A DNA stretch of 64,000 nt from Magnolia sinica (GCF_029962835.1 NC_080583.1:67813158-67877157); one strand, 5' to 3'; shown: positions 48,880-61,340, counted from the stretch's first letter. Numbers and translations are program-made. The notes: a model not told the origin generated them from the letters alone.

Positions 48880-51800
48880 AACATGAAGTTCGATATAGAG
48901 AAGTATTCCGAGAAAAACAACTTCAAACTATGGAAGGTGAAGATGAAGAGCATCCTAGTTCAGCAAGGATCAGAAGATGCACTTTCACATGAAGTTCGAT
49001 ATAGAGAAGTATTATAGAAAAAACAACTTTGAACTATGGAAGGTGAAGATGAAGAGCATCCTAGTTTAGCAAGGATTGGAAGATGCACTCCTTAGAGAGT
49101 AACCAGAAACTATAAAAGAAGAAGAATAGAACAAGTTAGATCAAAAGGTCACTATCTGAATCTAGTTGTGTCTAACGGATAGGACCTTCTATAATATAAT
49201 GAGAGAGAAGACTACAACAGATGCATGGGCGAAGTTAAAGAACATTTATGCAAATAAGTCTCTTGAAAATCGTTTGTATATAAAGCTACAGTTGTTTAAT
49301 CTAAAGATGACTGAGGGGGCTAACGCCTGACATTGAGGCCCGCATCAGTAACTTCAATAGCCTCATTTGCAAACTATTTGATATAGATGAGACGATGAAA
49401 GATGAAGATCAAAAGGTCCTTGGAAAGCGACCGAAAACTGTGAAAGAAGAATAATGAAACAAGTTAAATCAAAAGGTCAATATCTCGATCCAGTTGTGTC
49501 TACAGATGAGGCTCTCTATAATGTTATGAGAGAGAAGACTATAATAGATACATGGGTAAAGCTAAAGAACATCTATGCGAAAAAGTTTTTGAAAATCGTT
49601 TGTAATTGAAGATACAGTTGTTCAATCTGAAGATGACTAATGAGGTTGACATTGAGCCCATATCAGTAACTTTAATAGGTTCATTTGCAAACTATTAGAT
49701 GTGGATGAGACAATGAAATATGAAAATTAAACATGCATTCTATTGAATTCTCTTCCGGAATCGTATAAGTCGTTTAAAAACTTTGTGCACCGGTAGGATG
49801 ACCTCTTTATCCACCAGTAGGATGACCATTAGCATTGAGACTATTATCTCAGCCCTTCAGTCGAAGGCGATAAGAAAGAAGAGCGGTGACATGGGTGTTC
49901 CTACAGATGCATTGGTTACGAGAGGGAGAAATTCTAAGCGGGATAGTGAATCTTTACGATCGAGATCCAAATCCAATGGCAAGGGCAAAGACAAGCTGAA
50001 GTACTGGAATTGTGGCATGTCAGGGCTTATTAAGAATGATTATCAGAATCCTAAGTCTATGAAGGAGAAATCAAAGAATTCTTCCAGAGAGGCCAACATT
50101 GCGGAATCCAGTAAGAAAATGAGTGGTAGTGACGTGTTGACCGCATCAAAATCCAGGTATTTCAACGATAAATGGATTTTAGATACAGGGGCTTTGTATT
50201 ACATGACCCGTCATAGTAGTTAGTTCACCAGTTATAGTGAGTGCGATGGTGGTTAGGTGTTTATGGGCAATGACAATGCATGTAACATGGTCGGTATTGG
50301 ATCGGTATGCATCAAGATGTTTGATGGCATTGAGTGTATCTTGACCGATGTAAGATACATTCCTAAGTTAAGGAAGAGTCTACTATCTCTGAGTGTACTC
50401 GAGGCACTTGGGTGCAAATTCACCGGATTCGATCGTGTCCTTAAGGTTTCAAAGGGTGCACTCATAGTCATGAAAGCACAGAGGAATGATAACCTTTATA
50501 AGTTGATCAAGAGCACTTCATCGAGTAGAGCTACAACGATCGCGTTTGCACGTATGTGGCATGCACGTGTAGGCCACATGAGTGAAAGGGGCATGAAGGT
50601 ACTTTCTGACCGTTGTTTAATTCCAGTTTTTAAAAGCATTGATTTTAATATATGCAAGCAATGCATATATGGTAGACAGTCAATATTGTCTTTTAAATCT
50701 GGGAAACATATTTGTATGGAGATTATGGATTACGTGCATTTTGATGTATAGGAGCCATCGCCTGTAATTTCTGGTGGAGGATCATCATGGTTCGTTACGT
50801 TCATTGACGACTATTCCAGAAAGGCATGGATCTATTTTATGAAAAATAAATTCGAGATTTTCACCAACTTCAAATAGTAGAATGCACTGGTGGTAAAACA
50901 GTCATGGCGAAAGTTGAAAATGTTAAAGACGGATAATGGTGGAGAATTCACTTTTACGAAATTCAATTAGTTTTGTAAAAATGAATAGTGTGGTTGAGTG
51001 GATGAATCAGACTCTCTTAGAAAGGGCCCGATGCATGATGAGTAATATTGGGTTGGGCAAGATAATGTGAACTGATGCCGTTAACACAATTTGTTACTTG
51101 GCGAATTGGTCACCTTTACGACTATTGATTGTAAAATTTCAGAGGAAGTGTGGAGTGGTCAGCAGATAAACTACTCGGGGTTGTGAGTATTTGATTGCGA
51201 TGCTTACTTTCACGTATTGTCAGTTGAGAAGGATAAGCTGGACCAAATGGCTAAAAATGTACATTTTTGTCGGTTATGGTAGTGGTGTAAAAGGATATAG
51301 GCTATATGACCATGTCATATGAAAAATCATCCTTAGTTGTGACGTTAAATTCGACAAGGGATCCTTATTCCATAAAAATGAGCACAAGGAAGTGGAAAAG
51401 TCAGTTGTGGATATTCAGATAGATAAAGATGACACATAGACAAAGGGACATGAGTAGGTGAAGTAGCCACCTATGAGAATGAATCCGTCAAGAGATCGTA
51501 GGTTCCTGGTGAGATACAGGGATGACTTAAATGTTGCATTTACCCTCATCACGAATGAGGAAGATCTGTCTACTTTTCAGGAGGTTCTTGACGATATAAA
51601 TGCCGAAAAGTGAAAGGTAACAATGCATGACGAGATAGAATCCTTGTACAAGAATGAGACATGGAAGCTGGCAGAGCTTCCTATTGACTATAAAGCGATC
51701 GGGTGTAAGTGGATCTTCAGGAAAGATAAATACAAGGTAAGGTTGGTCGCGAATGAATATGCTCAGAGAGAAAGTGTTGACTTCAATGAGGTCTTTGCAC

Positions 51801-53080
51801 CTATGCTGGAGCAAGTATTTATCATATTCGTATTGGCGCTGGTTGCCCAATACAATCTTAGGTTGGAACAAATGGATGTGAAGATTGCTTTCTTGCATGG
51901 GGAATTGAAAGAGCATATTTACATGAAGTAACCAGAATGTTTCAAAATACAAGGGGCAGAGAACAATATTTGTAAATTGAAGAGGTCATTGTACGGCCTG
52001 AAACAGTCACTTAGGCAGTGGTACAAGAAATTTGATTATTTCATGATGAGTCAGACATTTACTGGGAATGAGTATGATCATTGTGTCTATTTCAAGACAC
52101 TGAGTAATGGAAAGTTCATTATCTTGGTATTGTATGTTGATAGCATGCTCATTGTCAGTCATAGCATGTTTGATATTGATATACTGAAGGCTTAGCTATT
52201 AGGAACATTCGATATGAAAAATATGAGGGTTAGAAAGACGGTTCTCGGCATTAACATACACAAAAATAGGAAGAAGAGCAGGGTATGGTTATCTCAGGTT
52301 GAATATCTTGAGAATGTATTGGTGAAGTATTGGATGGACAAGATAAAGCCGATCAGCGTTCTCCATGTAACTCATTTCAGGCTTTCTTCTTAACGGTGTC
52401 CTGAAACAAATGAAGAAAAACAAATTATGTCTCTTGTGCCTTATTCGAGTGCGGTTGGCAACTTGATGTATGCCATGGTCTGTACAAGGTTGGATATTTT
52501 ACATACGGTGGGTGTTGTTAGTAGATACATAACTAACACCAGTAAGCAATGACTACTTAAATACATTCGAGGTACGCAGGACTACGTCTTGACATTCTGA
52601 TAATCATGGGACAAGTTAGTAGGCTCTATGAATTCAGATTATACGGGAATGTGGATAATAGAATGTCTACTTCGATTACTCATTCGTGTTAGCGGGTGGA
52701 GCGATCAATTAAATGTCGAAGCTTTAGTCTGTAGTGACTCTTTTCACAATCGAAGCTAAGTATACGCCAATAACATACGCATTTAAGGAAGCAGTTTGGT
52801 TGAGGGGAATTATAAGTCAGTTGGGGCTTCAGCAGTAGGCTGTGCCAGTTAATTGTGATAGCGAAAGCACGATTAATTTGGCAAAGAATTCTCTTTATCA
52901 CTCACGTACTAAACATATTGATGTTCGTCATCATTTTATCTCATAGGTGCTTAAGGAATGGAGCGTAGCTCTTGAGAAGATCCACATAAGCATGACTCCG
53001 GCTGACATGCTTACGAATGTGGTTCATGTAGAAAAATTCAAGTTCTGTACAACTTCTAGGGGTCTGGCAAAGAGAGAGTG
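48880..53080 (+). pseudogene. Copia gag-pol polyprotein, heavily decayed
   Basis: Order fits Ty1/Copia: gag, protease, integrase, reverse transcriptase, RNase H. Gag starts MKFDIEKYSEKNNFKLWKVK and contains two tandem duplications (about 97 and 328 bp). The zinc knuckle near 50005 is damaged (YWNCGMSGLIKNDYQNP). Protease has WILDTGALYYMT. The integrase zinc finger is at 50560-50680 (WHARVGHMSERG, then CKQC), followed by FVTFIDDYSRKAW and KTDNGGEF. Reverse transcriptase starts CKWIFRKDKYKVRLVANEYA and the catalytic box reads YVDSMLIV, so one Asp is lost. RNase H shows FTIEAKYTPIT and NSLYHSRTKHIDVRHHFI. More than a dozen stops are present. Closest type is the Tork/TNT1-like group, by gag and pol motifs. 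Confidence 0.85.
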
Positions 53081-53199
53081 AAGATAGAGTGTGCAAGAGA
53101 AGTAATGATTGTGGAACTATGATATAGACAAAGTAAAGATGGAGGATCAAGTATGGCAAAAGAGCAATAGATTGTGAATATTGAAGACATGGTGAAAAT

Positions 53200-53367
53200 T
53201 GTTGTCTAATGTCTTAAATCTGTCTGTAATAGAGTTTGTTGATGTCATAGATAGAGTGCACGAGAAGTAATGATTGTGGAACTATGATATAGACAAAGTA
53301 GAGATAGAGGATCAAGCATGGCAAAAGAGCAATAGATTGTGAAGATTAAAGACATGGTGGAAATTGT
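53200..53367 (+). repeat. 165-bp tandem duplication over the PPT and 3' LTR start
   Basis: TTGTCTAATGTCTTAAATC occurs at 53202 and again at 53367, together with GGCAAAAGAGCAATAGATTGTGA and GAAGTAATGATTGTGGAACTATG upstream of each. The internal end and the first LTR bases were thus copied once, giving a false LTR start at 53203 and the real one at 53368. Confidence 0.85.
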
Positions 53368-53978
53368 TGTCTAATGTCTTAAATCAGTATGTAATAGAGT
53401 TTGTTGATGTCATTGATAGATTACTTGATTCCATTGAGCAATTATTGATGTCATCGACAAATGCTTGATCCCGTCGATAAAATCTAAAAAATTTCTTATT
53501 AATTTCTAGAGAGTTTTGGAGGTCGTTACTCTATGGCATCGAAGATTCTTTAATGTTATCAACGTATATCGAACTGCGTAAGGGAGCAATTTGTTTCTCA
53601 TTTCAGTTGTGGTAGTATATATCAGGTATAATCAAGATAAGAATTAGGGTTCTCTAAACACGCTTAAAGGTTTAAAAGGGTTCTGAAGGGCAAAGGCTTG
53701 AGCTTTTCCTATTGGAGCTTTCATCCGAACTGTTTCATTTCTTGTAACTTCATTTTCATAGTACATTTTCTGTTTCATTTCCATGGTACATTTTCTGTTT
53801 CATTTCTATAACTTCCTTTTCATAGTACATTTTCACTCTGTGCTGTGATTTTTATTTTTTATTTTTATAGAGTTTTTCCACATAAATTCATTACTCTAAC
53901 TGAATGTGTAATTGAATGTGTTTGCGATTGTGATTATCTTGTTTGACTCCTCTCTATTTGCTTATACAAGTCCCAACA
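53368..53978 (+). mobile_element. 3' LTR of the Copia element (611 bp)
   Basis: Starts TGTCTAATGTCTTAAATCAG and ends TACAAGTCCCAACA. It matches the 5' LTR along its length but with many differences, a short CATTTTCTGTTTCATTT duplication near 53770-53830 and a deletion near 53570. No clear target duplication was found (CATGG before the 5' LTR, AACCA after the 3' LTR). The divergence suggests an old insertion. Confidence 0.82.
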
Positions 53979-53983
53979 AACCA

Positions 53984-54095
53984 TCGATCTGTCAGGCGCA
54001 TGGGCAAGCTCTACAAATATATCAGTCCTTACAGACTATCGATCTGTCAGGCCCCACGGGCAAGCTCTACAAATATATCATACAGGAACATTCCA
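53984..54095. repeat. 55-bp tandem duplication
   Basis: Two copies of a 55-bp unit: TCGATCTGTCAGGC at 53984 and at 54039, each with GGGCAAGCTCTACAAATATATCA. They lie directly next to the 3' LTR. No gene is recognised here. Confidence 0.85.
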
Positions 54096-55528
54096 GCCAC
54101 CAATCATGGGCCTCTTTCCAACTGAACATTAACCATTTCTTGTGTTTCTTCTTGATTATTTATTTGCAGGCCAGGCCACAAATTAAAAGATGAATTCTTC
54201 AGACGAATAGTAGCATAGCTAAACCATGGCCCCACTAGCATATAACTCAAAACATTAAGAAGCGTAGGTTTGTTATGGTGTGGAAAACAAGTACCGTCCA
54301 GCTATGCATATAATTCCCAACATTCTTGAGCGTTGGATCTCTTAGTCTGCGTTTGGTTACATCAAAATATCATGCTATTTTCATGATTAATCAGTATTTC
54401 GTGAAATTTGGTGCAACCAAACAAACCCACAAGCACAATACAAAATCAGAAACACGGCAACAGAACCCCCACATTCCCAGTTGAAAGTGGGCATTTTCCT
54501 ACCACATATCCATAATAGATCCGTCCCATTTCAGGTTCGGGCCCACCAAATTGTTCTGCATCCCAACTTACGTCCACAATACACAGCTCAGGCACATTGA
54601 CCAGAAACACTCATCCCATAATCCAAACCATGGATTCTCCCTAGTATGCACCCTGATCAGAAGCACCCAACCAGTGTTAACCATGGATGGCAACGACACT
54701 GCCGCTTGATTAATTGACAGATGGCAACCAAACGCGCCTCATACATCCAGCAGCTTTTTACACATGCATGCACCTTGAAAAATTGGTACTTGAGGTGAAT
54801 TTTGAATGGTATGTTTGGGTGCCATTTAAAAATGAGTTTGTAGTAGAAATAACAGCAATTTATATGAGATCTCTAATATGTAATTGATGTTAACCAAAAA
54901 TGAGATGAATACGCTTTTAAGTGGCCATCCAAACATGAATCACTGTTTGGTCGATGCGTAAAAACAAGTTCATCCCATTTTAGTTTTTTAATCATGCCCG
55001 AGAGATCCTGATCACCATATAACCACTGTTAACTAAAAATGAGATGAAGGCAGACACCAATAATGAGGAATGGCAAAAGGCAGTCCAGCAACAGACAGCA
55101 CTCAGGGCCATTGATCTAATGGGTCTTGCCATTGATGTAACGTACTCCAAACCCATGGAATCACCAGCCATTATTTCTTTAGGCAGCAAAGTCCATCGAC
55201 AATGGAAGAAATTCAAATCAATGACTAGGTCACCAAACCACAGGACCACTTGTAGCATGTAGGAACTCAGCATGTGATGGGATTGAGGAAGATATGATAA
55301 AAATCCTATTCCAAAACCATCTTTGACATGCAAGGATGTGACTCCTAAAAGCTTCAATAACAAAAATCCTATTCCAAAACCATGTTTCATCCAAAAAAAA
55401 AAAAAACTAAAAAACTGAAATCCTTTGATAACAACATCCCCCACTAAATCTGAAAACAACCCTACAAAATTATGCTCGAAAAATAGCTACCTGTCCAAAA
55501 GCATGAGCACACATGCCCAAATCTGGAC
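54096..55528. other. Intergenic DNA with an unexplained ORF-rich patch
   Basis: No recognised gene. At 54992-55459 (minus, 155 codons) and 55044-55262 (plus, 72 codons) open frames overlap. The plus frame (NNEEWQKAVQQQTALRAIDL start) looks more like protein composition, while the minus frame is hydrophobic and low in complexity. A 40-bp block (ACAAAAATCCTATTCCAAAACC at 55300 and 55362) is repeated. The rest carries degenerate repeat sequence. Confidence 0.4.
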
Positions 55529-58500
55529 TCAAGGAGCAACGACAATCCGACCTGCAACTTGATCAAGATCACGCTGACCACTTGACGTAATTCTCCTCCC
55601 ACTGTAGAACAGAATATTAAAAATAATTAAATTCAGTAATTGAACAGGTAATCTTCCGAAATAACTCCTAAAAGGGAGTGATTGACCTCCAAAATGATAG
55701 CCTTTCAAATTCAAAATACTTCTCAAAGTTCATAATAACCAGCAATTAGTGATTAAATCACAGTGGTTATTTTAATTACAGGACCTATTAGATCCTCGAG
55801 CGATGTGGACAGCATAATCAGGTTCAATTTGTACAAGTGATCCAGACCCCTCACCAAGAAAGAGTGGTATGAAAAAAGAGAAAAAAACTCAGTGCTCACC
55901 CTTTTGGATCAATGTCAATTATGTTCATGTTCTGCAACTGTTGAAGGATGTGACGAGCAATGGAACCGCTGCTCTTGCAGAAATGTGGTGGACGAGCCCC
56001 GTTTCTCTTACGCCCACCATAAATCTTCTGGAAACCACCGACTCCAATACCCTGCCTCAGATAGATCTTCCTTGCGATGGAAGCTGCAATGTTGAACACA
56101 TAAACAGGATATTGGACAACATTTTCTTACAGGTCAACCTGACAAGATAATAATAACAGAAAAATGTATGCTTAATGTGAATATGAATTATTGGGTCCTG
56201 TGCCTCAGCAGTTGCACAGTTTGCTGAAGGTTTCAATACCACGCGAGGGGTCACCAATTGCTCTGCTTATCCAGAATGCTGATCAAATGGGCCTGAGCTA
56301 CCACAAAATCTCTAATATCGGAAGGCAACATTACATTGACCCTTTGGTCCTCATTGGAATGCTGACCGTGGCTGCATTTCTCTTGACCATCTACAGGCAA
56401 CTGATTGGATGGTTAAGATTTTCCAATCCGGGAGAATTTTGGGGCATCACAATCATCAATGGGACCCATTACCTCGATGATCTGGATCACCAAGCCATGA
56501 ACCAGATGCACGATGTTGAAAGCATATTGTATCTTGAAGCTCAGAACCATATAATTGCTCTAATGCAACAGAAGAAAGGATAGAGGATCAATACCGGCTC
56601 TGATGTAATACCAATCCGGGTCATATGGAGCAAGCTCCTTGAATCTGGCAGTTTTAACTATATCTGTCCAGTGAGGAAGCTCAACCTATTCACAAAGGAA
56701 AACAACTGATGTCATTAAAAAAAAAAAAAAAACAAACAAAAAGTTCAGTAATTGCAATAACAACAACTGTACATTTCTATCTTCCAAAAAAAAAAAAAAC
56801 TACTATGTTTCTCAGGGACTGGTGTCACGACAAATTACATGATACTTGTGTTCCCATTGTAAGCAGGACTAACTTGCTTTATGTCAAATAAATCCCATTT
56901 CATTAATCATCAAGATTCCAAAAAAAAAAATCTAACTGAAAAGCTATATCATCATCATGAGACTTATCCCAACTAATTTGGGATGGCTAAGAGAATCCCG
57001 TCCCACCATTCCACTCTATCAAGTATCAAGGACCATTACATAGGTTAAACCATATTTCATCAAGTCTGTTCTCACTAGACTTTAAAAGGAAAGAAAAGAA
57101 CAAACTTGACTGATGATACCTTAAAACTCTTAAAAGGTTTAGGGAAGACCACCTTGACTGATGACGCCTTAAAATTATCAAAAGGCTCAGGATAGATCGC
57201 CTGAAGTCTTCTTGAAACAAGCTAGAAACCCAAAAGAACTCATTCATGCCCATGATTCAACCGTGGCAAGTTTTTTGAGGTGCATAAGATCCATGTTTTG
57301 TCTTGAGTTTTTAGTTTTCTTTTCGCAACTAAAATGACCAAATTTCTTTTCAACACTAGTTTTAGTCTTTTACCACAAACCTTTCCAAATGCAACAATTC
57401 AAGATCAATTTTCATATACCTTTTATCCAAACCAAGTTGCAAACCAGCACCATCACAAGACAACCAATGGTATCCAATGAATTTAAGCAAAGTACCAAAC
57501 TTGTTCAGATTCAGAGTCAAAAGTGATCCTTCTCCTCGGGACCACTACAAACCTGCAAGTCTCAATGCTTTCAGGACAGTTATTTCTTTGTTCTAAAGAT
57601 TAAGATCATTCAATCAATGATCTCTACCATTGACTAGAGCCTTTCAACGTGGGTAAACCCCAATCAGACAATTAAAATCAATTATTATGTAATAATTTTG
57701 GCTGGTGAATCATCAACTTGCTGGCTAATATGATATAGGTTGTATCAGCTAATACTGACGGCATATTTTCTTTTTCTTTTCTTTTTTAAGGGTAAATCTA
57801 AAAAATTATTGATAAATTTCTAAAAAATGTGAAGATCCCAAATGTGTATTCCTTTTTTTTTTCTTTTCCAAATGTGTATACTTTTATGGTTTTAGACACA
57901 TTTGATAGCATAATGGGCCATTCTTTGGCAAGAAATCCATATGCTAGGTAGCATCAACTTGATCTACTCTTAAGTTGACTAAAAATGCCCTAATCAAACA
58001 CGAATCAAGAATGATTTGGTGGACTAGGGTTCATTACATATAAATACAAAAGAAAAGGAGAAAGGACAAAAGTGATGGTTTGCCCCTTCTTCCGATAGTT
58101 CTCAAAATTGTCCACTCAAATGTTGTGTTTTGATCCCGTCCCACCATTCCACCCAAATGTTGTGTTTTGATCCCGTCCCACCATTCCACTCAAATGTTCT
58201 GTTTTGATCCCGTCCCACCATTCCACTCAAATGTTGTGTTTTGATCCTTTAAATGGGCTTAGATCTAGTTTAAGTTAGTTTCTAAGCTTCCTTCATGGTT
58301 GCAATGAATAAATAAGTGGAAAAACAAGAGAAATACTAAAAATAAAAACTTCCATAATGGACCCCTCATGGTTGTATCATCCTATAACAGTTGTATTTGT
58401 CCCACAACACTGCTGATACAGGCGTATCAGGCTATCAGCTGATACAGGCTGGGCTAATACATCCCTTTTTTACATGACAGACCAATTCACACCACGTACC

Positions 58501-61301
58501 GCAAAATGGGGAGGACTATTTCCTCTATGTAACAGCACATACAACCAAAATGTAACCATTTTTAATAACATGGTTAACACCATCCAATTAGTCTGATTTT
58601 TGGATGATGCCCCATCCACTATCATACCAAGGACTGATATGGATTAATGCATAGGCATGCCACATGTATTTTGAATGCATAACTATGGCTGTCAGGTCAA
58701 AGAGATCATTTTACTGGACCTTATCCAAAAATCTCCACATAAATTTTCATTTTTTCCTGGATTTTAAATGTAAGATGGACACTAAGTTCCAGCACCATTG
58801 ATAACGTGCAAATAGCAGTGCACCTACCACCTGAAATTAGAATGGGGTGATAATTGCCCCCCCACCCATTACATTCTGTTTTCAATTTTTGGGACACAAT
58901 TTGCAGATGGGAATGTTTAATGCAGTGCAAGCAGGTTACACCAAACATCCCCATGCAAAATGAGAACTGCCAAATGGGCATGGGAACATGCCCATTCTAG
59001 AGTGCATTCAAACATGCTGTAATGTATCAGTCAGTGTATAGTAATGCCCAAAGAACCAGGCCAATACAAAAAACAAGAAACAAGAAGATATTTAAAGAAC
59101 TGATTTACAGATTTATAAGTACAGATCATGATAAAGAAAGTAACAATAACATAAGAGAAATGAACTGATTAAATACATACACTGCATGTGAATTTTCACA
59201 TACAAACCCATCTCACCTACTATGTCAAATACGTAGGTAATGCAAGGGCATCTTCAGATTGGGCTCGAGTGGGGTGGAATGTGTGAAGCAGGGATGCACT
59301 CAGGGTGGGCAGCCCGTGTGAGGTGGGTGGCTCATGTGACGCAGGACCCATGTGAAGTGGGGCCCACGATGGGGGGTTCCGCGAGGGTCTGACTTGGGCT
59401 ATGAGATAAGGGGATTGATTCGCCATGCTCTATCAGGTTGGGCTTTTAGAGCAAGTGGTTAGTTGTCCTATGTCAGAAGTTGTATTAGAGCAAGATGTCC
59501 CATCTCGTGTTCCAAACACCTCACCAGGGGTGATTAATGCCGATGCATTTTCACACAAGGCTCGAGTGGGTGGCCTGTGTGAAGTGGTGGGGCACTTGAG
59601 GTGCGCAGCTTGTGTGAGGCGAGACCATGTGAAGTGGGGCCCATGAGGGGGCTTCGGACGAAGGCTTAACCTGGGCTATGAGATAAAGGGATTGATTCGT
59701 CACGTTTTATTAGTTCGAGCTTTTAGAGCAATTGGTTAGTTATCCTGCATCAAAAGTGGTATTATAGCGGGAGGTCTCGTGTTCGAAACTCCTCACGGAC
59801 CTCACCGGAGGTGATTAATGCAGGGGCATTTTCACACTGAGCTCGAGTGGGGTGGCCTATGTGAAGTGTGCCCTTCGAGGTGGGCAGCCCAAGTGAGGCG
59901 GCCACGCTCTATTAGTTCAAGCTTTTAGAGCGATCTTTTAGAGCAAGTGGTTAGTTGTCCTGCGTGGGCGAAAATTCAAGCTGGTTCACTCACAAGTGAT
60001 CAAAACATCAAAATCAATGGACAAGCGTTGACTTGATTCAGCACAAAAGTACAGCCCACCCTAATGATTGGATTGGTCAGATTTGCCTGACTGGTAAAAT
60101 TCATTGTTTTGGCTCATCTTTCACACTGCTTGGACGTAAACAAACATGACATGTTGGCAGGAAAGAAGGGGCGGTATCTGAAAGTTTGAAATGCAATTTG
60201 TCTACATGCTCACTTATACACAGCGATAGCCAGAAGCTAAAACATGGCATGTAAGGCGAAAACTGACACCACGAGATGATCACATACAGCCCATCAACGT
60301 GAATTTTCACATACAACACCATCTCTCTGACAAAAACATATTATGTGCAGGAGATCGTATCTGAGCAAAAGGTGCAGCCTGAAAACCAAGCTGACACAGT
60401 CGCTGGTGGGCCCCACCTGTACAACTTCATACATACACTTTCCTACTGATTTCAATGGGCCCCACCTGTACACTTTGATCCCACTGATTCCGACATGGTG
60501 TCTCACCCAATGAGTGGATCGACCTGATTTTAGCATCAGCTGATCTTCATGGTGTGGCCCATCTTTTTCACGGCTGAGTGTCATAGACATACAACACATC
60601 TCCAGGGGAAAGAATGCCTGTATGTGGAGGTTCCTATCTACAGATCTCAACATGGACCCAACTACAATGGTAGTTCATCACCATTTTCACTCATCCTCTT
60701 AACATGTGGAACACATGTACGGAAACCCAGATCCAAACCATCAAAAATATGGGGCACATCGTGTACGGACCATAGCGCGAAACTCACACCGATCGATTGA
60801 TCCCAACCATCACATCAGTAAAATACCAACGGATGGATAAAAGCAGAAAAGTGAGAGGCCCAAATTCAACGGGATAAATCAGATGGTTACTATCATCCAT
60901 TCATCCTGTTATTTAGGCCATGATTCATCCGAAATTAGGCCAGCGATTTGGACGGCACGGATTGTCACACAAATACGCGATGAATCATCGTAAGAATCTC
61001 ATCTCTACATTTAAAGAAGAGAGCGATAAATCCAAACCCTACAATTCCAAAACGGAAAGAATGAAAGAAGAGAAAACCCTAAAATCTGCAAATCCAAACC
61101 CTACCATTACAAAACGGAAAGAATGAAAGAAGAGAAAACCCTAAAATCTGCAAATCCAAACCCTACCATTACAAAACGGAAAAAATGAAAGAAGAGAAAA
61201 CCCTAAAATCTGCAAACCTTTCCAGAACGCTTGAGATGAGCTGAGTAAGCTTTCACGAAGTCGTGAGGGGAAACGTCCTTCACTGTTCTCGCCGCCTCCA
61301 T
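55529..61301 (-). CDS. RPS19: 40S ribosomal protein S19 (eS19), complete, 143 aa
   Basis: Structural protein of the small ribosomal subunit head, needed for 18S rRNA maturation and 40S assembly. Four exons on minus: 61301-61218, 56685-56595, 56083-55900 and 55601-55529, all with GT-AG introns, summing to 432 bases and 143 codons plus stop, the usual plant length. The protein begins [20 protein letters not shown] and passes through [20 protein letters not shown], then [39 protein letters not shown] and [15 protein letters not shown]. It ends [22 protein letters not shown]. No stops or frameshifts, so probably functional. Intron 1 is unusually long (about 4.5 kb) and filled with repeats. The start is the only upstream in-frame ATG matching the family N-terminus. 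Confidence 0.96.
56940..57020. repeat. Dispersed plant repeat fragment in RPS19 intron 1
   Basis: CATCATCATGAGACTTATCC then CAACTAATTTGGGATGGCTA resembles a word group (CTTATCCCAACTAAATTGGG) seen widely in plant dispersed repeats. The fragment is short and the family is not certain. Confidence 0.35.
58113..58250. repeat. 37-bp tandem array, four copies
   Basis: Units of 37 bp with CAAATGTTGTGTTTTGATCC then CGTCCCACCATTCCAC start near 58116, 58153, 58190 and 58227. The copies are nearly identical, so the expansion is recent. It lies in RPS19 intron 1. The word CGTCCCACCATTCCAC also occurs singly at 57000. Confidence 0.9.
59233..59965. repeat. Tandem array of a tRNA-like (SINE-like) dispersed repeat
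   Basis: Three units begin near 59241, 59539 and 59819 (spacing 298 and 280 bp), each starting ATGCAxGGGCATxTTCAxA, then CTCGAGTGGGGTGG, and running to a tRNA-like segment. In the middle unit, AGAGCAATTGGTTAG (59725-59739) resembles an RNA polymerase III A box and GTTCGAAACTC (59781-59791) a B box, about 50 bp apart. The third unit is truncated. A partial copy is in the TPX2-like gene intron (42700-43060). The SINE assignment is tentative. Confidence 0.55.
59966..61027. other. Rest of RPS19 intron 1: foldback fragments
   Basis: No exon. Foldback-type words recur at 60390-60660 (TGGTGGGCCCCACCTGTACAA twice, 60403 and 60453 regions, and AATGAGTGGATCGACCTGATTTT). Open frames on both strands at 60294-60800 are by-products of these repeats. 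Confidence 0.55.
61028..61215 (-). repeat. 62-bp tandem repeats at the 5' end of RPS19 intron 1
   Basis: Three copies of a 62-bp unit (TCCAAACCCTAC starting at 61031, 61093 and 61155). On minus each unit reads TTTGCAGATTTTAGGGTTTTC, which is also the sequence right after the exon 1 donor (GTTTGCAGATTTTAGGG), so the donor-side intron sequence itself is the repeated piece. Each unit carries TAGGGTTT/AAACCCTA words. Confidence 0.88.
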
Positions 61302-61321
61302 CTCTCTGTTGCTGCTGCTAC

Positions 61322-61340
61322 TATTAGGGTTAGGGTTTTT
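61322..61340 (-). promoter_or_regulatory. Telo-box in the RPS19 leader
   Basis: The minus strand reads AAAAACCCTAACCCTAATAG, two AAACCCTAA-type telo-boxes in tandem about 25-40 bp before the ATG. Telo-boxes are a known feature of plant ribosomal-protein gene promoters and link them to growth-related expression. Confidence 0.75.
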
